A stretch of 64,000 bases of DNA from Ecdyonurus torrentis (GCA_949318235.1 OX439134.1:15962091-16026090); one strand, 5' to 3'. Positions 1-14,545 are shown, counted from the first letter of the stretch. Translations and numbers: made by a program. The notes: generated by a model from the sequence alone, not told the origin.

Positions 1-261
1 CAGTAAAAAAAAAGCTACATCTTTTAGAAATAAAGGTATGATATACAATTTTTGTATTTGGATAGTTATATAACTTTTTGTTACTATGATTTCGCTCTAT
101 TGCTAGGTTTCTCTGTGTATAACTCTATCACCTTCTGTAAATAATACTGTTTTCATATTTCTTTCAACACATATTATTTATATTTTTTATACATGTGAAA
201 AAATAACTACTAATTGCAGGTATGGTCATTTTACTAAAAATGAATTTCTATTAACACGATA

Positions 262-305
<44 letters not shown>

Positions 306-1972
306 TCAACTGAAATTTCCATCTGATTGCCCTGAATGACCATAAACCAATAGCAATTCATTTTTAAGTAAAATGACAGTAAATAAATTATGTAAATTGC
401 AATATAAATATTAACCATGCATACTACAATGTCACCTAATCTAGGTAAATGTCATCTAATCTAGATGAGAATCACCTGTATCGTAGCATGTGTTACCTGC
501 ATTAGGTATAATTGTATAGTATATCAATACCTTTTCGAGGCTATAATGAATACCTATTGCAGTTTACAAAAATTTATGTATTAATCTAATCTATGCCATA
601 GAATTTGTTTTTTCTTCCGTGACATGGAAAAAAACAAAATGTGTAATTTATTCTACATTTATGTCACTATAGCATCTATAGCATAAATTATGTTATGATG
701 AACAATTGTTGCTGAAAATGAGCCAGCAGAATTATTATTTATTTTTGTTCGTACTTATAGAAATAAAATTTTAAATCTTCGATATATTGAATTTATATTA
801 TTGCCTGTTGGGAGAGTCATGTGCTTTACTGTTTGCAAATAATAATATAAGTTATACATATTATATACAAGGAAAGAATAAATTTCGTAATTTATGCTGC
901 ATTTATGTAATTATAGCATAAAGGTTGCTAAATTAACAGTTAAATTGAGTAATTATGCTGTACAATATAATATTTATACTAAATGACTAAATGTACCATA
1001 TAGCATTAATATAAAAAAATATTAAATAATAGCATAAATTTGTTTATATTGAACAAATTGTTCTGAAAATGAGCTATAGCATAATTATTACGTACTTCCA
1101 AAACCACTTTCAAATTCAAAGAGACTAAACATTATAATATATGTTTCAAATTATCTATTTCAGTCGAAGCTTTAATCTCAAATTGTGATAATGGAATAAT
1201 ATAAATGAATTTCAATTATTTACAGACGTCTAAATAATTGAAATTCAGAGACCTTTATTCTCTTATTAAGCTATAGATAAATTGAATAGAATTATTCTGA
1301 ACGTCCTCGTACGTATGAAGAAAGCTAATTACATATATATTAATTAAATATTAAAAAGGGGGAAGGAAGGAAAAAAAACATGATAAAATTTAATCATTGA
1401 GTCACTTATAATAAATCAATTAAAAAATTTTGCAGTATGGTCAAAATCCCCGTGTTAAAATCTCTATTTACTAAAATTCTACAATACTTTCTCTAAATTA
1501 ATGTTAATATTTTATATTTTATGATAGTTAAACTTAAATTGCATGCGAAGTGTGAAGTTCTTTAAACTCTCCTTATACCTCTCTTGTGTCATTCAAAATA
1601 AAACCGTTACTTCGTGACATTTTAGAAAAAAATAACACGAATAAATTATTGTAATAATTCTTTGCAAATTTCTTTCGTTCTATCGCGAGCCTAATATTAA
1701 TTAAAATTAATATACTTTAATCTCCAGAAATTGATTATTTTAACTCAAATATAATATTTTAATACCTATAATATGATATTATTTATTACTATATAATTAA
1801 TTACTATTATTACCTCTTTTTTTTTTTGTTATCAATACATTCATGATGATAAATTATGTTTATGCTATATTTTCCATTCAAAAATAAATAATATATACTT
1901 TACAATATAATTTCTCGGTACAAGAGTGATTGTGTCAATTATACTAAATTTTTACAAGTAGTGAAGGACTGA

Positions 1973-2011
<39 letters not shown>

Positions 2012-2540
2012 TACCATAAGAAGTATTCAAATATTGTATGACATACGTACAAAAATATTTTAAAATAAAAGTTATCTTTTATTTTTTTTCTGGGTCTTCT
2101 ATACACTCCTTTATAATTAAAAAAAATGTTATCGGCATTTCTAATTACGTAGTAACTATACCACGTTGCACTATGTTACTTTTTTAATTTGCTAGAATCA
2201 TACATTTAGAACAGTGCGCAGTATGTATAGAAAATTACAAACATACATGAATTGGCAACTTTGCAAAAATATATTAATTGTTTTGAAAATTAATATAGTG
2301 GAGAAAATCTGTGCAGCATTAAATAAATTAATGATACTACAGTTATTTTTAAATCGTTTTCAAACACAGTAATATTTTTAGTCATGGAATAAATTTACCA
2401 TTTTCGTTTCAGAAATTTTCACTCAATCTATAAGTATGAAAGTGTATTCTATACCACACAACAGGATAAACCCGTGAGATTAAATATAAATTAATGAGGT
2501 GAGGTGAATAGGTGAACCGTCCCCATTGCAGATATCTCTG
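1..2540. other. AT-rich non-coding DNA, no gene seen
   Basis: No reading frame with protein-like composition or splice context was found. The stretch holds poly-T tracts near 265-296 and 1977-2004 and scattered short A/T runs. The segment around 400-520 (CATCTAATCTAG..., CCTGCATTAGGTATAATTGT) is a diverged copy of a repeat also seen near 7510-7660 and 10930-11095. Confidence 0.6.
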
Positions 2541-2544
2541 ACTT

Positions 2545-2700
2545 GGCATGAGTGGCGTAGTCAGGATTTTTCAAACAGGAGGGGTCCAGCCACTGATCTG
2601 GGTCCAGCCCATAGTGAGCATGGGTGAGCATGCTTTTTCAGACCTGATGGAGGGGGGCTGGACCCCCAAAACATCCCCCTGAATACGGCCAGCTGGACAA
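2545..2700 (-). repeat. GC-richer interspersed repeat, copy 1 (reverse of 4663-4828)
   Basis: This short island reads GTGGCGTAGTCAGGATTTTT at one end and carries GGGGGG runs and a CAGACCTGATGG block. The same blocks occur in reverse complement near 4663-4828 (GTCAGGTCTGAAAAAGCAT, GGATACGCCCCTG). Two inverted copies with clear divergence indicate an old interspersed element. Short frames reading through it are not supported as genes. The 2709-2912 segment just downstream is less AT-rich than its surroundings and unexplained. Confidence 0.6.
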
Positions 2701-4662
2701 TACCAAATATGGTCAGAGGCATGAATATCAAAAATAATAAAATATCCTTTACACCTCTCTTATACCGTTTTACCTTTGACACATTGACGAGCATCAAACG
2801 TGTGGCGACCACAACAGCGCATTCAGTTCATACTACTTCCTCTGAAAAAGCCGCATACTCACTCAGAAAAGAAACTCAAGATCTCTTGCACGTCAAACTA
2901 GCACGTGCATAATACAATTGCTTTAAGTAAGCATTTAATATAAAAAAATTTCTAAGTATTTCAATTTTAACGAAAACCGAAAATCATCTTTGATCATATA
3001 AAGTTCATTTCAAGAAATTCAATATTACATTTAACTTGACCAGTGTTAACCTTAATCATATTTTATAAACAAATTTACATTAACTTATGGTATGATTGCC
3101 CGATTTTGGTACTATTGTTTCGTCATGCTCCAGATTTGTCGATTTGATCAAATATGCATCAACATTTTTTTTTACAAATAAGGATCAGACTATTTTCTAT
3201 ATAAAGAATGGATATATATACAGTAAATATTGTAGTATTTTATGCTTGTAAATAATCATAATAAAAGCCAACTGGCTCCTTGAAATTTTTTATATTACAA
3301 TTTCATTGCATGTCACAATTTAAAAAAAAAAAAACTAAATATAGCGCTAAAAAAAATACATAATATATTGTTTTCATGGCTTTTTAATTTCATCTCCATT
3401 TTTGCTACACACGGACAAAAGTATACACGTAATAATTATGCTAGCCCAAATGTCAGAAAACATTTATTGATATAGCAAGACAATTTCAGTCAATATTATT
3501 GAATAATAATTATATGATGTGTGTACAGTATGATCATTGTTTTCAAATCAAAAAAAAAAAAAAAAAAAAAAAAAAAAACGTTTACGCTATTTAACATGAA
3601 TTACGTAATTTAATTTATCAGATGATATTTATAAATTATAAATAATATAAGAGATGATATTATGCAATGCTAATAGAACCTATCAGTGAAGCACACTGGC
3701 CAATCATAGTCTAATTGGGACCATGCTATCCTATATCCTTTTGCATAGCTGGATCATATTTTTAGCAATTTTCTATAATGCACAGAAGCATGAAATTTTT
3801 TTTTATAGTTAATTTTTTTTTTTCATAACAAATTGAATTTAATTGGCAATGGAAATAAAATGTATTTAAATGAAGTTTTGAGTCAACTGAAATCTACATC
3901 TGATTGCCAATAGAATTAAATTGTTTATGAAAGTGAGACTGTACAACACTTTTACTTATTGTTTTGAAACTCAAATTTCCTGAGTATAATATATCCTTAG
4001 CGTCGCAAGGTTCTATTTAAGACGATTTTTGAGAAAGCTTCTGTAACGAGACTACCTCGAGGCCAATATATTTATGCGGATACTACGTATAAGTACGTGC
4101 ACGTGTTTTAATTTTTAAGATAGTTTTTTTTATTATTATTATTATTTAACAATTTGAATATGCGATTTTATTAATTTTGGTATACTGTACTATTATCACT
4201 GGACTTATTTTCATTCATCTTTTAATTATTATTTACAAAATAAGTTGAGTTATATTTTATTGTAAGGTCAGAGAATTCTAAAGAATAAAGATGTATAATG
4301 TAAGTATAATATATAGTACACGGATATACACATACAAAATATAATACGCAATTAGCGGAAAGTCAATTCCCCGCGATGGTTTTCTCATGACTCATGATGT
4401 ATATCATGGTTTTCATATCATACCAAATTTACGACATTTAGCTTTTGTATCCTTCTTTTGTTTATATAATGTTAATGTTTAATGTTATTATTTATTAAAA
4501 TACATGCATTACGAAATATTAAGATTTTCTGTAAATTATACACTATAATTTTACTTGATATGTTTTTTTATGTTATTTATTGACGAAGCAGTTTTTCTGA
4601 TAAAGGTTTGAGATCACATTTAGTGAATAGGCATTTTGCCTTTTTCATATCACCCGTTGGGT
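2701..4662. other. AT-rich non-coding DNA, no gene seen
   Basis: Apart from the 2709-2912 island with somewhat more balanced base composition, this is AT-rich sequence with a poly-A tract near 3550-3578. No conserved protein, RNA gene or clear splice pair was recognised. Confidence 0.5.
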
Positions 4663-4828
4663 TCTTACAGGGGATATTCAGGGGGGAAGGGGTTTGGGCT
4701 CTGGACCCCCCCCCTCCCCCGTCAGGTCTGAAAAAGCATAGGAAAATGGGGTGGTTTCCCCCCTTTTCATATACGCTCAATATAGACTGGACCCCTCCCG
4801 CCGCAAAATCCTGGATACGCCCCTGGGT
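4663..4828 (+). repeat. GC-richer interspersed repeat, copy 2
   Basis: The partner of the 2545-2700 copy in opposite orientation, with long C runs, GTCAGGTCTGAAAAAGCATA and a terminal GGATACGCCCCTGGG. A 136-codon frame crosses it, but the frame is just the repeat plus AT-rich flank. It is followed at 4880-4915 by CAATAAAG and an (ATT)n tail, like the 3' end of a retroelement. Confidence 0.6.
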
Positions 4829-6028
4829 TCTTACTTCTTTTGTTTTTGTCTTTTTTCATATATGTATACAATCTCATTTTAAACCCAATAAAGAAATTAT
4901 TATTATTATTATATTTATTTTTGATACAGTTAAAAAGATTGTACGTTTTGTAGCCGAGATATTTAATATTTCATTTTTTTTATGTTTTTTTTTTATACTG
5001 GACATAATTAATAATTAAACGTAATAAAATTCTGAAATCAAATCTACATACCTAATGTAAAATTTTAATAGTTTAAATATTATTAAAATAGTGTTATCTT
5101 TGTTGAAAGAAACCGTTTTGGCGTTTATCATATTAAATTATAAACTATACTGAAATTTAACATAATACATATTATACTGAATTAATTTAATTTAAGTATG
5201 TATAAATGGTGTATTATATATAACACATCTAAAACCACGAAGAGTAAGAGGAATTACTGGCTAAAATTTTTACGTAGATTAAATATAAAAGAAAAAAAGA
5301 AAAAAGAAAGAGAGAAAAAAACAACAACTTTATATTGTTTGCATGATAAGAAAAAGTGTTATTTCCTCTTTACATATAAATATTATAGATTCAAATAAAA
5401 TAATTTTATTATATTTGGCAAACGTTCAATGACCTGTTCAAAGTGCCGTGAACAATAAATTTAATTTTATGTGTTTGGCTTGCAAAAGTCGAGGACATTT
5501 TCTTATGGTATATTTCTCGCGCAAAAGTTATAATGAAGTACTATTATATCGTGTGCAGTGTCATACACGTGTTACAGATTATATTAATATATTGTTTTAT
5601 CGTTAGGTTATATGTTATATCAATGTCTTTACGAAGGTTGAAGTATAAATGATATATTTGTCATATTGATTTGATTCCCAGCTTACATATTGCTTCAATT
5701 TATCAAAAATATAATATTGTTAGTATTTTGTTAAAAATTATTAATACATTATCATTTTTAAGCATAAAAGATATTTAAAAGTTATTTTAATATACGATAA
5801 TAAAAAACTGAAACAAAATAACATAAATGAATTGACAAATTAACAAATTATCAACGTGAATTGCAATTGCAATTTGCAGCAAAGTTACATAATTATTATG
5901 CAAAATAGCTGAAATTATGTTGTAGAGAACCAATGTTAACAAAAATAAGCTCGTATTATTATGACATATTTATTTATATATCAGTGAACAAAAATGAATT
6001 TTTGCACTTATTGCATCTCTTTCTCCTT

Positions 6029-6059
<31 letters not shown>

Positions 6060-7792
6060 TTTTTTTTTTTTCCCCTCCTTGAGAGTAGAATAAAAAAAAC
6101 TATACATATTGAGATTCAATCATTAATAAACCGTATTATTTTTACTTTTTGACCTTAAAGGTTTTATGATCAGAAGTTTGTTACAAAAAATAGCGAAACT
6201 ACATTTTATTTTATTTACTTTTTAATAATCTTACCGTAAACTGGGACTATATTATATAAAGTTTAAATAAGATTTTCTGGGTGTTTATACAGTATTATAT
6301 ACATCCAGAAAATCTTTCTGAAACTTATTTGCAATAGACAGCAGAGATCGTCGTAACCTCTGAACCTGTTCCGGTTCATGGAACTAAGGCAATAACTGGT
6401 TCTATAAAGTACCTTATTAATTTACTTTGCAAAAATTCCAACAAAGGGTAAAATTGTATTTTTAAATTTTGATATATATTCAAGATGGAAATAAAATGTC
6501 AGAAGGAGTGCAGAAGGTGGGGCACTGCATGATAATATCGAGATAAAAGGGGTTCAAACTAAAGTTAATGATTGGTTACTTTGGATTTTGGGTGATGATA
6601 TGCATGAACAATGGCTAAAATATGAGATAAAATTTGAAGCATTTCCGAACTACTTCCGAGGACCGGTGCTCAAGATGGGGTTCTTATAAGAACCACCTGT
6701 TTAGGAACCGCAGTTCTTCAGAAACAGTAAAAATTGGAGGTGGTTCTGGTCCCTGGTCTCAAAAAAGAGAATTAATTAACTTTTACAGTCAGTATATCTT
6801 TAATTTTAAAACCCATAATTCAGAACAAAGATAGTAAATCACATTTTCAAATAAATTTTATAATTTTTAGTTTAACTATAATGTAAATACGATTGTGATA
6901 ATAATGATTATGGAAAATAGACGAATAAAAAAATAAATTGACCACTAAATGATGGTCTTTTTTTTTTATCAAAGGAAATGTATATAATATGCGTGAGAGT
7001 GTATAATATCACAAATACAATATCCGTTTCATAGAAAAATGAACTGTTTCCATGTTTTATCATTTTAACAGTGCGTGATAATTTTGTATAAAATAAAAAT
7101 AGGTTTGTCAGATAATAATGCAAACACAATACTGACTTCCTATAAAAGAAAAAAATATCTTTGTGCTTTATACTGCACAGGTTGATATGATGTAATCTAT
7201 TTTTGCATCACTGTATTCATCACTGTATCACTATATTTTTATTTGTTGAAGAGGAGGTACATTATCCTGTATAAACTTTTCTTAGAAAATTGCTTATAAC
7301 TTTTATTATTTTATTGTCAATATAATTATGTACTGCGATAAAAATAAGTAAATGTCAATAATCTAATAGCAAAAGGCAATGTATTCTTCATTTACGATAA
7401 TACAATTACTGCTGGATTTTCAATTATATAATTTATATATTTTATATTATAATATTTATTTATAATATATTATATAATTTGTAAAATTGCGCGGAAAAAG
7501 TTACTCCTGTACAAATCCTGTAATTTGCAATAGGTAAAAATTTACCTCCAGCAGGCAATGATACTATAAATAATATACAATGTTATACCTAATGCAGGTT
7601 AAATGTCATCTGATCTAGGTGAGTCACAATTTTAGTATGTGTTTTACCTGCATTAAATATTAAATTATTAACTGTATACTGTATAGTGTATGGTATGTAA
7701 GAATTCTCTAAAACAAAATACTTAAAAATTGTAATTGCAAGGATAAAGAATAAAAATGACTTAATAATAATTAACAAATAGGGTATAGCTAT

Positions 7793-7824
<32 letters not shown>

Positions 7825-7946
7825 ATTTATATTTAATTATAGCGTAATAATAAATGTCTTCATGCGCCTTTTGATTCAGTGTGTTTCATATTAGATTAGA
7901 TAAATATTTATTTCTGTAATTTAATTGCTTCTTAGATTTCACATCA

Positions 7947-7980
<34 letters not shown>

Positions 7981-8580
7981 GCAATTACTTTTTCTGCACT
8001 TATTATTTATTAATATATATTATGCAAATATGCACACATAATGCATTATACGTATATAATATGCAAACGATATACCCATGAAATAAGGAACTTCAAAATA
8101 TAAAGTTATCTTTGCAAATAAACAAATAGGTCACGAATTAAATGAAAAAGGTCAAGAAGTACTTCAGCTCTATACTTCTCAATAATCAACTTCAAAACTT
8201 AACACACTTTATAATATACGTATATACCATACAGAACTAATTGAGAATAGGGGTCGAGAGTTTTAGCATTGACTATAATATATACAACTGATGCACGCAT
8301 AAATGTGAGGTCAAAACGTATCAACTTATTGAATATGACAGTTTTCAATTGAAGTATATTATATGAATGTTTGAATCATGTGAGTTTTTTTTTATTGAAA
8401 CTTATTGAAATTGCAATTAGACTCGCATATTTTCTTTCATTTAAATAACGACGAGACGGGAAACGTTGCATTGTCTTAAATTACATGTCAAAGTATCAGA
8501 GCATACAGTATTATGATATTTCAATAAGTTTTATTATTAAGTTTTACTACTCCTTCTCCCTTCCAAAGAGGTCGGCTAAG
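4829..8580. other. AT-rich non-coding DNA with repeats
   Basis: The stretch holds an (ATT)n tail near 4898-4915, a CT/poly-T tract at 6019-6072, a small inverted repeat at about 6262-6335, an imperfect GAACC-rich inverted repeat around 6355-6760, and a copy of the CCTGCATTA repeat near 7510-7660. Poly-T tracts lie at 7790-7815 and 7947-7974. No gene could be supported. Confidence 0.5.
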
Positions 8581-8581
8581 T

Positions 8582-8899
8582 TTCAAAGGCATAGAATACC
8601 TTAAACAAAAAAACTTGTCTATCCAACATACCTGAATATCAACGTTAATTTAGCTGGAGCCATTGATTTCTAATTTATTTTCTATTCACAAAATGATGCG
8701 TGCGTAATATGACGTCACAGCTCGCCTGGTCCAAGCGCGTGTGCAAAACAAGTGAGCTGTGACGTCAGAGTTCGCATGCATCATTTTGTGAAAGGAAGAT
8801 AAATTAGAAATCAATTGACTCCAACCTAATCAACATTGATTTTCAGATGTGTTAGGATATTAGACAAGTTTTTTGTTCATGGTGTTTTACGCCTTTAAT
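8582..8899. mobile_element. Fold-back MITE, family B
   Basis: The two halves are inverted copies: ATCAACGTTAATTTAGCTGG and TTCACAAAATGATGCGTGCG on the left are mirrored by CATGCATCATTTTGTGAA and AATCAACATTGATTTTCAG on the right. A second copy lies at 18636-18951. Both carry a TGACGTCA palindrome in each arm (8710 and 8760 here). No coding capacity is seen, so this is a non-autonomous element. The right end reads CCTTTAA; the left TTAA is eroded in this copy. Confidence 0.8.
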
Positions 8900-9412
8900 A
8901 AAAATAAACTTTAAACTCATGATGTAATTATGCTGAACATCTTATCTATTATGCTATATATTATGTATAATCGCTACACAATATATAGCATAAATTATGA
9001 TATATGTAATACAATGTTATACTGTATATATATTATGTATATAAGTGTTGGAGTGTTGCTGTATTGAGCTGGCATAATTCTTACATGTATTTATATTTGA
9101 ATGTACATTATTCTTGTTATTTCTTAGAAAAAATTGAGACAATAACGAAAAGAAAAATACGGCAATACATTATATTTCTTTATCACTTACTTTTTGTTTG
9201 ATAAATTATACATATGTTTTTTGGCGCAAGAAAACATAATTACTGATAAAAGTAAATATACCTAACTTCATTATAACAGGTATAATATATTCAAATTACA
9301 TGAATAAATTTATATTACATTGATGATAATTTAATTATATATATATACTTATAATAAACTTTAAAAGCCAAATAATAAATAAACTATGACTAAAAAAAAA
9401 GGCTTAATAATA

Positions 9413-9512
<100 letters not shown>

Positions 9513-9744
9513 GCTTTTTATACTACATTATAAATATATTGATATACAATATATTGATCTTTATTAATTAAAAACAACGAAGAATCAAATCATAGTCAAA
9601 TCAATTAAAAAATATATATACATCCATGATTCGTCTATTTCACAAAAGTTTTATATTTGCATATATGCTAGAAAATTGAGTAAAAGTTGCATCTCAAATT
9701 TTATACCAACACAAGATCTGGTAAAGTGGTAGAGGAAGAAGAAC

Positions 9745-9749
<5 letters not shown>

Positions 9750-9811
<62 letters not shown>
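9750..9811. repeat. (AG)n microsatellite
   Basis: About 60 bp of AG dinucleotide. The overlapping RERERE frame is not a gene. Confidence 0.97.
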
Positions 9812-9814
<3 letters not shown>

Positions 9815-10360
9815 CAATGACAGTCTATTACATTCATTCATTTTTGCTGAAGGTTATCATCATACATAAATATATTTATTTCCATTTGTTTTAAAAGCAT
9901 AATCTTCAGTATGCTCTTAATTATAAAGTTTGTAGCAATATCAAGTTGCAATCACTGCAATATACAGTATGTTGTTTCAAAAGACATAATTGCAATAGAA
10001 AACATCATATATGTGAGTCATCCTCATTAAATGCATCGACATGTCATGTTTTACAACAACAAATATGCATATGAAAAGACACAGTCACCTGTCTTGTTAT
10101 ATAATATATATATTTTAAGTTCAAAGAGGTCTCTGTGAAGCAAGAATATATTATGTAAATTAACTTTTGAATTATTTTCGTATAAGATTCGATATGTAAC
10201 GACGATACCTTGTTAGCATATTATCACTTCATTATTTAAATGACAAGTTCTATATCTATTTTATCTTTAAAGGCTTGATTATTTTAAAAGCCTTACATGG
10301 TAAATGGGCTAGTTATCAGCAGGCAACAATTATAATATTTAAACTACACCTTTCACTCAT

Positions 10361-10705
10361 TTAAAGGAATAGACCAGAGAAAAACATATAATTATTTATA
10401 TTACAAAACAGTTGATGGGATTTACATAAATAGCTTTAGTTTGCCTCAAAACCCAACTGTAGCTCTGTAGCAGTGTCCAGAAAATTCGATTTATGCAACC
10501 TGCACAACATTTTCATACGAATTTTTGCATATTTCTGACGTCATAAACATGAATAGTCACTTAAATTGCATACTTTACAGTATTTTCACGCTCTATCGTG
10601 GGGCTACATTAACATTCTGGTAAAAATTGTCATCAGTTTTGATGATCCCATTTCGTGTTTATTCATTAAAAAGTACATGTTGTTTTATGTGGTCTATGAC
10701 TTTAA
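10361..10705 (+). mobile_element. TTAA-ended MITE, family A, copy 1
   Basis: A complete copy of about 345 bp, beginning TTAAAGGAATAGACCAGAGA and ending TGGTCTATGACTTTAA, so the ends are inverted repeats bounded by TTAA. Other copies lie at 13241-13487 (3' truncated), 16814-17118 (internal deletion), 23535-23879 (reverse) and 46402-46747. The interior has a conserved TTTCTGACGTCATAAACATG block and no reading frame. TTAA ends suggest mobilisation by a piggyBac-like transposase; that is inference, as no transposase is in the window. Confidence 0.85.
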
Positions 10706-10929
10706 GGGTTTTAAATTTTAGTGCAAAAGAGATGATTAAAGAATCATTTTAGTGTAAAAATTTCAAAACTCTCAAATGAGAGCAGCATATTACAAAATAA
10801 GCAGCAAACATCTGCGCCGATAATTGCGTACAAGTATGGCGATAACTAGTACAATTACCATATATTATGTTTTGATAAAAACAGTATCGTTACGCGGACA
10901 TAAATTACGACTAATGATAACAGGTGAAC

Positions 10930-11095
10930 AAGTCCTGTAAATATGCAATAAGTTAATATTAATCTGGAACAGGTATTGATATACTGTAATGTTATAACTG
11001 TAATCATAAGTGAATGAAATGGCATCTATAATCTAGGTGAGACACACCTTTATCGCAGTATGTGTTTTACTTGCATTAGGTATTATTGTAGTATA
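10930..11095. repeat. Interspersed repeat with CCTGCATTAGGT motif
   Basis: It shares blocks (CAAGTCCTGTAA, ATGCAATA, AATCTAGGTGAG, GTGTTTTACTTGCATTAGGT) with segments near 400-520 and 7510-7660. The copies are diverged. The class is not recognised. Confidence 0.55.
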
Positions 11096-11485
11096 TTCTA
11101 TTCTATAAATTGTCAGAAAACAATTGCTGTTATGAGATGAGTTGACATTTAATATTCTGTTTATATAATTGTGATGTACTCTCTATTATTTATCGTTTTT
11201 AAAACTATGTAATAAAAAATGTCAAACCATAAACCTCTGACAGAAAGAATATCAGAGGACTACGTTAGTGGGTTTTGTACCTTTTGCGGCCTCAATAAAA
11301 ATTATTATCTATTATCTATAATATCAGACTTATATTATTAGCAGTTTCAGACTATAATGTTAACCTACTGCGATTTACTTGATTAGTGTACCTGCCATAA
11401 GTATTAATTATTTTCCGTGTATAACTTGGTATTGAAAAAAAAAAAAATAATAACAACCGTTTATACGATATATAATATAATTATG

Positions 11486-11849
11486 TAATGAGGAATTCTA
11501 AAAAAAAAATAATAATAATAAAAAATAAGTCATTTTATTGCATATTCTGACAGGAGGACATCATCCTAAATCGACAGATATGCGAATTTCTAATTTTTGA
11601 GTTCATTGAGTATTTTTAATTGATTTTTGAAAGTCGCGAAATGACGTTACGGTCGTTAAATTTTCCTTATACCCATGCATAAGTTTCCGCCTGTGAAAGT
11701 CATTTTTTGATAGCCAAAAGTTAATTAAAAATACTTGATGAACTCAAAAATTAGAAATTCACGTAATAATCGATTCAGGAAAATGTTCTGTTTTAGAATT
11801 TATATATGAAAGAAAATTATCACCTAAAAAAAATTGATCTTCCTCATTA
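11486..11849 (+). mobile_element. Fold-back MITE, family C, copy 1
   Basis: The ends are TAATGAGGAA and TTCCTCATTA. Inside, TTTTTGAGTTCATTGAG and its mirror GATGAACTCAAAAATTAG form the arms, with CGATTCAGG blocks near the ends. Related copies lie at 14410-14763, about 35135-35430 and about 63238-63515. No coding capacity. The element ends about 40 bp before the acceptor of ORAI unit 1. Confidence 0.8.
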
Positions 11850-11893
11850 GTCATCACATTATTTTATGAATTATTGTTTTCTATTTCTAGAAT

Positions 11894-12530
11894 ATGAGCA
11901 AAGACGACTTAATAAGCCATGAACAAAGTATTGGAACTTTGAACAACGTACATTTCATTGATGATGAGACTACATCGAACACATCAACATTAACTGTGCG
12001 ACGTACTGGAATATCTCGAGTGAACACGGTATCCGGAACTTTAACAGAACATGAGGCTACAGCAGCCGGTAACACATTACCTCAAACTCCCCCGGTATCA
12101 CGTTCTGCAGGTGCTAGAAATGCTGCGTTACGTCGAGCGGCTCTGTTGATTCGTGCATCCAGATCAGCGGCTTCTCTACAAGGGACGACAGGGTCACTCC
12201 CAAGACCTGGATCTTTAAGAGCATGGCCACCACCACCGCCTTCTAGATCTCAGTCACTTATCTTTTCAGCACCTCCAGCTCAACCTTGTTGTTGTTGTGG
12301 GACACCTGGGGACACGCAACAAGCAGCGAATCAAACTTTTGTGGGTGGAGGACCAGCCTTTATTAGAAGTCCGGTAAGTAATAAAAAGAAAAAAAAATCA
12401 TTTTTTTTAGCAGTAACTATAAAGAATAATAAAACCCAAAGAATTTTTATTAAAGTGAACTAATTTGATAAGCCTCACTATGTAAAGTATTTATGTGTAT
12501 GTAATATTAATAGGGAGCTGAGCCACACAT

Positions 12531-12619
<89 letters not shown>

Positions 12620-14513
12620 ATATCAAAGGACACGACAAAAAATTACGTAATACATTTAAATTTCTATTCATTGCCTCATATATAACATAAAAAAATGTTG
12701 CTTAACTTTTGGAATTACATAAATATTAATTATACTTTACAATGCAATCAGTATAATGTTATGTATAGCATAATTAGTATATAAATTAGCATTAAAATTA
12801 AACATGATGCTTTAAATATGCCGTTGAAATATTATACTAGCTATATAGTACTAAATAGCATAATATTATAATTATTATGCATTTCCGAGTGCACATAATT
12901 GAATTTTATTTATACTATATAGATTCAAATTATTTAATTTATTTGTAATAATAGATGCATTTCGTAAAACACACGAGTTATAAATACGGACGCTTTTCTC
13001 TTCCAAAATTAAGGCCTGTTCAAGTTGGTGAAATCGAGCAAATTATACCTCGCACTTTCATGAAAAAGTCATAGACGATTGTAATATATTTTACCATTCA
13101 AAAACTGGTACTCAATTTGGAATGTTATTCTTATGAAAAAAAAAAAAAAATGCTCAGATCAATTTAAATGGTATAATAAAAGTGATAAAATATATTATCA
13201 GAGTTCTGAGTCCCCCCCCCCTCTCTCTCCCTCTCTCTCTTATAAAGGAATAGACCAGAGAAAAACATAAGCAAGTGATGGGACTTACATAAATAACTTT
13301 AGTTTGTCTCAAAACCCAACTGTAGGTCCGTAGCAGTGATCCGCAGAAATTTTTATTTATGCAAACCGCACAACTTTTTCATACTAATTTTTGCATGTTT
13401 CTGACATCATAAACATGAATAGTCACGCAAATAGCATACTTTACAGTATTTTCAATTTCTCTCGTGGAGCTAAATTAACATTCTGGTGTGTAAATTTCCA
13501 AATTTGAGCGAACATTGACAAATCAATATATATTATGTATTTTTTTTTAATTAAGTGTCCAAAACAACATTTCCCAAGTTATCATACTGTATATGTTATT
13601 GAATTTTCATATGTATAGTAATGGTCTAGTAATTTGTGTTTTGGACTTTTAATCATAATATTTTTCACACGTACAGAAAAGAAGAAATAACTTAATTTAT
13701 ACTGCTTTTTTGACATTATAACATTGCTAAATTGGAAAAACGGTCGTATGTTCTAAGCAATATAATATTATTTATAAGTAGAGTGTATAGTTGTTGTGAA
13801 TAAATGTTACTTATAATATGAGCTATAGCATATTTATTTTGTACATAAATATAATTATTTCACTTTATCTTAACTTGTTTTCTTTCCTCATTCCTGTGAT
13901 TATTATTATAATTAGACTGATTGATGATTGACGTGATTTCAGAGTCGCACCTCTGAGGACCCTGAGGCTCAGAGTAACCCTGATGGTAGCTTGACACCAA
14001 ATGGTCTCTCTTGGAGACGTCTGCACGTTAGCAGAGCCAAACTGAAAGCTACTGCGACCACTTCAGAGCTGCTCTCAGGATTTGCCATGGTCAGTATAGG
14101 CCGAAGCAGCCGTCAATCGCTGCCTGAGCGATAACCGTGCGACAACTATCGCTGGCTCCCGATTGGCTTTGCGCAAAAAGTTAGACCAATCCTAACTCTA
14201 GCGCACTCTAACGGTCCTTGTCGCAAAAAGACCGACTGACGGCTGCGTCGGCCTTATATAACTCACTCTATATATTATGTAATGCATATTATGTATTAAA
14301 AATAAAATCATGAATAAATCTTTACTACACGGAAAGTATAAATTACGTAATTAAAGCTGCATTTATGTCATTATACAGCATAATTTATGCTAAATTAAAT
14401 CAACATAATTAATGAGCAAGACTACAAAAAATTTAGGGGCTCATCATATACCATATTCTAAAAGATCGTCTTGAATCTATAAATATATAAACTTTTAATT
14501 TTTGAGTTCATTA

Positions 14514-14545
<32 letters not shown>

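Noticed and set aside
4608..5018. 136-codon frame
   Set aside because: Composed of an interspersed GC-rich repeat and AT-rich flank; its inverted relative at 2545-2700 carries no matching conserved frame.
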